Below are positions 5,477 through 10,198 of a stretch of DNA of 10,198 nt, in pieces. Numbering within the stretch: position 1 is the first letter of the stretch; the number at the start of each line of letters is the position of its first letter. The notes under the pieces were generated by a model, which saw nothing but the letters and a program-made list of their open reading frames with translations, searched no databases and was not told the DNA's origin. The stretch comes from Rhodospirillaceae bacterium (lineage in GTDB: Bacteria; Pseudomonadota; Alphaproteobacteria; UBA8366; GCA-2717185), in assembly GCA_018660965.1 (NCBI GenBank), contig JABJJH010000118.1, positions 1-10,198 on the forward strand. Reading direction: 5' to 3'. The position numbers and the translations under genes were made by a program.

Positions 5477-6535
5477 ATGGACAGCACCGTAATTGTCGGC
5501 GCCGCGGCGCCCATGGCCGGGCCAGACGGAACCAATACCTGCGGCGTTTACAGGCTGGAGCCGAATTCAACCGAATGGCGGCGATTGAGCAATGGCTTGC
5601 CGGATGACATGCAGGTCAACGTCATTGTCGGGCGACCGGGCAATGCGTCCGAACTCTACGCCGGCAGCCAGTTGGGCCTGTTCAAGACCACCGACGGCGG
5701 CGATAGCTGGACCGATCTCAGCGTTCCCGTCGACGACCGCGCCATTTACTCGCTTATGCTCCATCCCGACGATCCGAATATCATTTACGTCGGCATGGAT
5801 CACACGGCGATCTTCAAGACCACCGACGGCGGCGCCGCCTGGGCGCGGCTGGCGACGGTGCAACCGGCCGCCGCGATACCGGGGTGTTTCCCGGTACGGG
5901 TGCTGCGCATGGCGATGGACCCCAGCAACACGAATGAACTTTACGCGGCGCTGGAAGTTGGCGGCTTTATCCGCAGTCTGGACGCGGGCGCGACCTGGGA
6001 AGACATGAGCGGGGGTTTCGTGGCGCTGTCGAAGGAACCGCATCTCGCCAACCATATCCTGAGCGACAACGATGCCGAGGGCATGCTGGATTTGCACGCC
6101 TTGACCATGAGCGCCGATCAGCCGGGAACGATTTACGCGGTTAATCGGATGGGACTTTTTATCAGCGACGATAAAGGCGAAAGCTGGCGTGAATTCGGGA
6201 TCGAGCATTATTCCGAATTGACCTATGGCCGGGACATCATCCCAAGCCCGCACGACTCCAAGACGTTTTACGCCGCCCTCAGCGACTCGGCGCGAGGCCA
6301 GGCCGGGTCGCTCTATCGTAGCGCGGATCTGGGTAAAACCTGGAACCGCGTGGATCACGACATTTCCATCGACTCCACGTTGATGAGCGTGACGGTCAAC
6401 GCTGGCGACCCGAACCGCGTGTATTGCGCCGCGCGATTGGGGCAGGTGTTCGGCACCGAAGACGGCGGCGCCACCTGGAATGCGGCCCCTTTGCCGCCGG
6501 GTATCGAAGACCTTCGCGCCATCGTCAGTATCTGA
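5477..6535 (+). CDS. Asp-box (BNR) beta-propeller protein, glycosyl hydrolase/YCF48-like
   Basis: A 352-residue protein built of repeated Asp-box blades. Six copies of the S/T-x-D-x-G-x-x-W motif are visible: TTDGGDSW (71-78), TTDGGAAW (115-122), SLDAGATW (167-174), SDDKGESW (230-237), SADLGKTW (282-289) and TEDGGATW (327-334). Between them are strands such as LYAG, IIYVG, ELYAAL, TIYAV and RVYCA, as in six- or seven-bladed propellers of the sialidase/sortilin/YCF48 type. Asp-boxes are structural turns and do not show enzyme activity. The N-terminus (MDSTVIVGAAAPMAGPDG) has no signal peptide, so unlike many BNR proteins it is likely cytoplasmic. The strong ribosome-binding site supports the start. 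It is the last gene of the probable operon, 60 bp after the Ldh_2-type gene. Function unknown; a scaffold or ligand-binding role is as likely as catalysis. Confidence 0.88.
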   Translation: MDSTVIVGAAAPMAGPDGTNTCGVYRLEPNSTEWRRLSNGLPDDMQVNVIVGRPGNASELYAGSQLGLFKTTDGGDSWTDLSVPVDDRAIYSLMLHPDDPNIIYVGMDHTAIFKTTDGGAAWARLATVQPAAAIPGCFPVRVLRMAMDPSNTNELYAALEVGGFIRSLDAGATWEDMSGGFVALSKEPHLANHILSDNDAEGMLDLHALTMSADQPGTIYAVNRMGLFISDDKGESWREFGIEHYSELTYGRDIIPSPHDSKTFYAALSDSARGQAGSLYRSADLGKTWNRVDHDISIDSTLMSVTVNAGDPNRVYCAARLGQVFGTEDGGATWNAAPLPPGIEDLRAIVSI

Positions 6536-6561
6536 CGTCGGGCTTAATCGTCAGTATTTGA
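6521..6561. repeat. Near-duplicate 15-mer spanning a stop codon, with an overlapping palindrome
   Basis: ATCGTCAGTATCTGA at 6521-6535, the last codons and TGA of the propeller gene, recurs with one mismatch at 6547-6561, a period of 26 bp. The first copy also lies in a perfect hairpin, CGTCAG-TAT-CTGACG (6523-6537), with no T-run after it. The region separates two convergent genes, so the hairpin could still affect transcript ends. Confidence 0.6.
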
Positions 6562-6577
6562 GGGTCCGGAATACGGG

Positions 6578-7420
6578 TTAACGGTTGCGGTTTCGGTCGT
6601 AGACCGTTCCCGCTTTCCACTCCTGCATCACCGGCTTGAAGCCGTCCTTTTCCAACTTTGCGGTCCATTCCTCGCGGGTGTTGCTGAAATGCCCGGCGAG
6701 GCTCATCTCGAAGTTGATCTCCATCATCTCCCGAAAGCCCATCTGATTGGCGCTTCGGTTGATCGCCAGCTTTTTCATCATCAGAATTTCCAGCGGGACG
6801 CGTGCGATCTCGGCGGCCATGCGGTCCACCGTGTCGGCCAAATCGGACAGGGGGACGGCGCGGGTCGCCCAACCGCATTGCTGCGCTTCGATGCCGTCCA
6901 TCGTACCGTGCAGGAAGGCGAAGTCCTTGGTTTTTCGCAAGCCGACCAGCGGCAACCATGACCCCCAGATAAGCCCTTGCACCATGCCGGGCGCCGCTTC
7001 CACCGGGCCGATCTTGGCGTCATTGGCGACCACCACAATATCCGCCAGCCCGGCGACAATCGTGCCCGCCGCGATGCAGGGCCCGTGCACCTGGGCGATA
7101 ACGGGTTTGGGGATTTCCCACACCCGCATATAGGCGCGCAGACGTTTTTCGAAATCGACCCGGTGCAACTCGGTCGCATGGCCGGTCTCGCGTTCGCCGG
7201 GAACAAAATGCTCCTTGCCGTAATCATGGCCGGAACAAAACCCTCGACCCGCGCCGTTGAGAACGACGACGCGCACGTCGTTATCGTCCTCGGCGGTCAG
7301 CATCGCCGACTCGAATTCCCGGGTCAGTTTTTCGTTGAGCGCGTTGATCTTTTCGGGCCGGTTCAGTGTTATGGTGACGCGGGAATCGGCCTTGTCGTAA
7401 ATGAGGTGTTCGTAGTCCAT
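6578..7420 (-). CDS. Enoyl-CoA hydratase/isomerase (crotonase) family protein
   Basis: A 280-residue crotonase-fold protein, slightly longer than typical because of a C-terminal extension (EEWTAKLEKDGFKPVMQEWK). Signatures are RVTITLNRPEKINALN (14-29), first oxyanion loop GFCSGHDYGKE (60-70), second at HGPCIAAGTIVAGLADIVV (112-130), then AKIGPVEAAPGM (135-146). Glu141 occupies the Glu164 position of rat enoyl-CoA hydratase, while the Glu144 position is Ile121. A one-Glu site suggests isomerase, lyase or another crotonase activity rather than the standard two-Glu hydratase. It is cytoplasmic by prediction. AAAGGGA (7425-7431 on the minus strand) is 4 nt before the ATG. The gene is convergent with the propeller gene (42 bp apart) and divergent from the PhoX-type gene. 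It is not closely similar by eye to the other two crotonases here, so a recent local duplication is unlikely. Confidence 0.92.
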   Translation of the reverse strand: MDYEHLIYDKADSRVTITLNRPEKINALNEKLTREFESAMLTAEDDNDVRVVVLNGAGRGFCSGHDYGKEHFVPGERETGHATELHRVDFEKRLRAYMRVWEIPKPVIAQVHGPCIAAGTIVAGLADIVVVANDAKIGPVEAAPGMVQGLIWGSWLPLVGLRKTKDFAFLHGTMDGIEAQQCGWATRAVPLSDLADTVDRMAAEIARVPLEILMMKKLAINRSANQMGFREMMEINFEMSLAGHFSNTREEWTAKLEKDGFKPVMQEWKAGTVYDRNRNR

Positions 7421-7603
7421 GCTATCCCTTTCGGGGGCTTAAAACGGTGTGTGGCCCTGAATCATGACCTTGTGGATGCGGCGGGGTGCACGTCGGTCCG
7501 GCTATATTCCCGCTCTCGCTTACTTAACGTGTAACCACCGCTTATATTTAGCAATATGGCGGCACGGCTTTGCAACACCGTTGATGTTTGAACAGGAACC
7601 ACG
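7421..7603. promoter_or_regulatory. Divergent intergenic region upstream of the PhoX-type gene
   Basis: This 183-bp stretch should carry the promoters for the crotonase (minus) and the phosphatase (plus). A/T-rich blocks occur at 7502-7507 (TATATT-like) and 7542-7556, but I cannot place a convincing -35/-10 pair. I looked for a Pho box, two CTGTCAT-like 7-mers 4 bp apart, and found none that is convincing. AGGAA at 7594-7598 is the ribosome-binding site for the ATG at 7604. Confidence 0.3.
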
Positions 7604-9439
7604 ATGCGGGAAACGGATTTCAATCGGATCGTTGAGGCGGCGATGTCGCGGCGCGGTTTTATCGGCGCTGGTTTTGCGTTCGGCGCTATGGCGTTTGTGA
7701 CGGGCGCTTGCGCGCCGTCCTCCAACGCCGCGAGTGTCGGGGGCGACCGGTTTGGCTTTTCCCCGGTCGCGGCGAATAGTCTGGATACGGTCAGTGTGCC
7801 GGAAGGCTATGAATGGCGGGTGCTCGCCAGTTGGGGCGATCCGCTGTGGTCCGACGGCGCACCCTTCGATCATGCGACACGGGGTGACGCCGCCAGCACG
7901 CAACGGGCGGTTGGCGACAACAATGACGGCATGGCGCTGTTCACCCATCGCGGACGAACCATCCTGGCGGTCAATAATGAATACGCCAACGGACCGATAA
8001 TTTTCGATAATCGTATACTGGGCGTGCCGATAACCACCGACGATATCCGCAAGGGAAAATTCGCGTCGGGCGTCACCATCTGCGAAATCGAACGCCGCAG
8101 TGGGATTTGGAAGATCGTTATGGATTCGGCGTATAACCGCCGCATTACGCCCGAAACGCCGATGGCGATCACGGGCCCGGCGCGGGGTCATGCGTTGTTA
8201 AAAACCGCAGCCGATCCGCACGGCGTCGCCACTCTCGGGACGTGGGCTAATTGCGGGTGCGGTCGCACGCCATGGGAGACATACCTTACCTGTGAAGAAA
8301 ATTTCGATTTCTATTTTTCCAGCAGCGACTGGTTCAGCGATGCGACCGCGGACCTGAATCGTTATGGCGTCAATTGGCGGGACAGGGGGTATCGCTGGGC
8401 CGACGAAGACGAACGTTTCGACATCGCCAAGCATCCCAACGAGGCGAACCGCGTGGGCTACGTTGTTGAAATCGACCCGCTCGATCCGGCCTCCACACCG
8501 AAGAAGCGAACCGCTTTGGGGCGGTTCAAACATGAAAATGCGGAAATCGCCATAGCGTCCGATGGGCGGGTTGTTGTGTATATGGGCGACGATGAACGCG
8601 GAGAATTCCTGTACAAATTCATCAGCCAAAACCGCTATGTCGAAGACGGTGACAACAGCGCCTTGCTGGACTCAGGAATGCTTTACGCCGCGATTTTCCA
8701 CGATGATGCGCGCGGCGAATGGGTTGCGCTGACGCCATCCTCGACGGGCATGGCGTCGCAGGCGGAAATTTGCATTCACACACGCCAGGCGGCGTCGGCG
8801 GTCGGGGCGACGACGATGGACCGGCCCGAATGGGTCGCGGCGCACCCGCGCAAGGCGGAAATTTATTGCGCGCTGACGCATAACAAGAACCGGGGCAAGA
8901 AACCAAACGCGGGTGGCGACGCGACGCCGGTTGGCGGCCCGAATCCGCGCGCCGCCAACCAATATGGTCAGATTGTCCGCTGGACGCCGGACAATGGGGA
9001 TCACGCTGCGACGGGCTTCGAATGGGATTTGTTCGTACTGGCGGGCAATCCCACGGTTCATGCCGACGCCAAGGCGGGGTCGCGCAACGTCACGCCCGAA
9101 AATATGTTCAATTCGCCCGACGGCCTGACTTTCGACGCCAACGGCCTGTTGTGGATTCGGACCGACGGTAGTGAGTCCAACACTGGCGATTTTGCGGGAA
9201 TGGGCAACAATCAGATGTTGGTCGGCGACCCAAACACCGGAGAAATTCGTCGATTCATGGTTGGACCGCGCGAATGCGAAGTGACCGGGCTGTGCTGGAG
9301 CGCGGATCGCTCAACAATGTTCGTGGGCATTCAGCACCCTGGGGCGAAAGGCGGCGGCCATTTCCCCGGCGGCGGGGAAACGGCGCCACGGTCGTCCATC
9401 GTCGCCATCACCAGAAATGACGGCGGTCTGGTCGGGTAA
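7604..9439 (+). CDS. PhoX/DUF839-family phosphatase, Tat-exported, possible lipoprotein
   Basis: A 611-residue protein of the PhoX-type (DUF839) family, within its usual length range. PhoX enzymes hydrolyse phosphomonoesters outside the cytoplasm using an iron-calcium cluster. The N-terminus has a twin-arginine motif, SRRGFI (15-20), a hydrophobic stretch (GAGFAFGAMAFVTG) and then TGAC with Cys36, a weak lipobox, so the mature protein may be lipid-anchored or simply periplasmic. Family hallmarks are NCGCGRTPWETYLTCEENF (216-234), matching the Trp-rich TPWxTxLTCEEN core; ALGRFKHENAEI (304-315); VYMGDDERGEFLYKFI (325-340); and the C-terminal SPDGLTFDANGLLWIRTDG (504-522). Whether it is a true alkaline phosphatase or one of the many uncharacterised DUF839 proteins is not settled. 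The start is supported by AGGAA. An internal ATG at 7643 (MSRRGF) is an alternative that would keep the Tat signal. Its 3' end is 4 bp from the convergent reductase-like gene. Confidence 0.9.
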   Translation: MRETDFNRIVEAAMSRRGFIGAGFAFGAMAFVTGACAPSSNAASVGGDRFGFSPVAANSLDTVSVPEGYEWRVLASWGDPLWSDGAPFDHATRGDAASTQRAVGDNNDGMALFTHRGRTILAVNNEYANGPIIFDNRILGVPITTDDIRKGKFASGVTICEIERRSGIWKIVMDSAYNRRITPETPMAITGPARGHALLKTAADPHGVATLGTWANCGCGRTPWETYLTCEENFDFYFSSSDWFSDATADLNRYGVNWRDRGYRWADEDERFDIAKHPNEANRVGYVVEIDPLDPASTPKKRTALGRFKHENAEIAIASDGRVVVYMGDDERGEFLYKFISQNRYVEDGDNSALLDSGMLYAAIFHDDARGEWVALTPSSTGMASQAEICIHTRQAASAVGATTMDRPEWVAAHPRKAEIYCALTHNKNRGKKPNAGGDATPVGGPNPRAANQYGQIVRWTPDNGDHAATGFEWDLFVLAGNPTVHADAKAGSRNVTPENMFNSPDGLTFDANGLLWIRTDGSESNTGDFAGMGNNQMLVGDPNTGEIRRFMVGPRECEVTGLCWSADRSTMFVGIQHPGAKGGGHFPGGGETAPRSSIVAITRNDGGLVG

Positions 9440-9443
9440 CGCG

Positions 9444-10198
9444 CTACTGCGCCGCCCGGTTTTTCTCCAGCCACATATCGACCAGATCGACGGTTTCATC
9501 GACGACGTCGAATTGCTTGCCGCGTTGCGCCGCGATCGTCTTCACCAGGCAATCGACACGTTCAATGTTTGGCACGCCCGCCGCCAGCGCCCGCGCCGCC
9601 GAGGAGGGGTTGACCAGGCTGTTCGCCGCGTTGGCGTATTTTTCAAAGGGCACCTGGTCGGCGGCGTCCGCGCCGAGGTCGCGGCATAATTCCGCCACCC
9701 ACGCATACACCGAACGCGATAATTCGATGTCGCTGTGGACCGCGTCCTTGATGGAGCGCATCTCTTCCTGCTGGATGCAGCGATAATTTCCCGCGACAAG
9801 CATGCACCATTTCGCCATCGGCACGAAAATGGAATCGTGCACCTTCAATCTAACCGGCAGTTCAATTTCGCCGCCGCCGTCGCCAGGGTCGTAGCGAACG
9901 CCTTCGATATCGGCCTGCATCTGGCGCAGGATCGCGGTGTATACGTCCGAGTCGAAGCGGGCGGCCTTGAAGTTCGTGGGCAGGGCCACCTGCAACACGT
10001 TGGTTGGTTCGGTCGGCGGGCGGAAGGCTTGCGGGTCTGGGCTGCACAGGGTCAACAATCCCGGTTCGAAATTCTTCCACACCGTGTGGTCCGTGTAGCA
10101 ATGCGTCAACGAATTCACGTCAAGCCCTGGAATGCGCGCCAGGTAGGGCAGCGGCGGCATGTTCATGATCGACATGGTGGGCTTCTTCGATAGGGCGA
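9444..10198 (-). CDS. Ketopantoate reductase (ApbA/PanE)-like protein, 5' part missing
   Basis: The frame stays open to the right edge with no stop, so I treat this as a gene cut by the window rather than starting at the ATG at 10175, which lacks a clear ribosome-binding site. Counting from that Met, SIMNMPP (2-8) fits the conserved NG-loop position that follows the Rossmann domain of ketopantoate reductase; the missing part would be that NADP-binding domain. The helical C-terminal domain follows: FVPMAKWCMLVAGNYRCI (117-134) with Lys122 at the catalytic Lys176 position of E. coli PanE, then NSLVNPSSAARALAAGVPNIERVD (185-208) at the substrate-binding Ser/Glu motif. By eye, the Glu256 position is Asn203, and the Asn four residues after the Lys is Leu126. 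It is therefore probably not the pantothenate enzyme but a paralogous 2-ketoacid or related reductase. It is convergent with the PhoX-type gene, 4 bp apart. The assignment rests on pattern memory, not on an alignment. Confidence 0.65.
   Translation of the reverse strand, partial: ALSKKPTMSIMNMPPLPYLARIPGLDVNSLTHCYTDHTVWKNFEPGLLTLCSPDPQAFRPPTEPTNVLQVALPTNFKAARFDSDVYTAILRQMQADIEGVRYDPGDGGGEIELPVRLKVHDSIFVPMAKWCMLVAGNYRCIQQEEMRSIKDAVHSDIELSRSVYAWVAELCRDLGADAADQVPFEKYANAANSLVNPSSAARALAAGVPNIERVDCLVKTIAAQRGKQFDVVDETVDLVDMWLEKNRAAQ

Noticed and set aside
5567..6358. A 263-codon minus-strand frame opposite the beta-propeller gene
   Set aside because: The plus strand shows six Asp-box repeats; the minus translation has no repeat pattern or start signal.
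7421..7603. Pho box upstream of the PhoX-type gene
   Set aside because: Only isolated TGTAAC-like bits are seen; no pair of 7-mers with the required spacing.
1..10198. CRISPR array, tRNA or rRNA gene, transposon ends or attachment sites
   Set aside because: No regularly spaced repeats, no cloverleaf-like segments and no transposase or integrase frames were seen; almost all of the window is occupied by intact genes.

Overview
The window looks like chromosome of a GC-rich Gram-negative bacterium, most likely an alphaproteobacterium. The basis is GC-rich codon use, AGGA/GGGGA-type Shine-Dalgarno sites, short intergenic gaps, a Tat-exported PhoX-type phosphatase, a TauD-type dioxygenase and several crotonase-fold acyl-CoA enzymes. 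The lineage is inferred from gene content only; there is no rRNA or tRNA here. I see no transposase, phage structural gene, CRISPR array or integration site.

Layout from left to right. A minus-strand pair opens the window: an enoyl-CoA hydratase/isomerase homologue (329-1126) followed downstream by the 5' part of a QueE-like radical SAM gene (1-292, cut by the window edge). A divergent intergenic region (1127-1327) leads to a plus-strand TauD/TfdA-type Fe(II)/2-oxoglutarate dioxygenase (1328-2176). It meets, 2 bp away, a convergent minus-strand gene of unknown function (2179-2643). After a 239-bp leader region comes a four-gene plus-strand cluster that is probably one operon (2883-6535): a short crotonase with a single catalytic Glu, a TIGR03084/DinB-type metal-binding protein, a divergent Ldh_2-family (malate/lactate dehydrogenase-like) oxidoreductase, and a cytoplasmic Asp-box (BNR) beta-propeller. 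A third crotonase homologue lies convergently on the minus strand (6578-7420). It is divergent from a Tat-exported, possibly lipid-anchored PhoX/DUF839-type phosphatase (7604-9439). The window ends in the C-terminal part of a ketopantoate-reductase-fold gene on the minus strand (9444-10198, cut by the edge).

The gene mix (three crotonases, an NAD(P)-type dehydrogenase, a 2OG dioxygenase, a ketopantoate-reductase-like enzyme) points to accessory acyl-CoA or small organic acid catabolism, but the substrate cannot be named from sequence. A recurring theme is loss of canonical active-site residues. None of the three crotonases has the Glu144-type residue of enoyl-CoA hydratase. The Ldh_2 protein has Tyr in place of the catalytic His of its SHG motif. 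The ketopantoate-reductase-like protein keeps the Lys but appears to lack the catalytic Glu. The QueE-like protein lacks the third Cys of the CX3CX2C cluster motif. These read as divergent subfamilies rather than decay, because all frames are intact. No clear new defence or mobile system is visible; the most unusual items are the 2883-6535 operon, the QueE variant and short tandem duplications across two stop codons.
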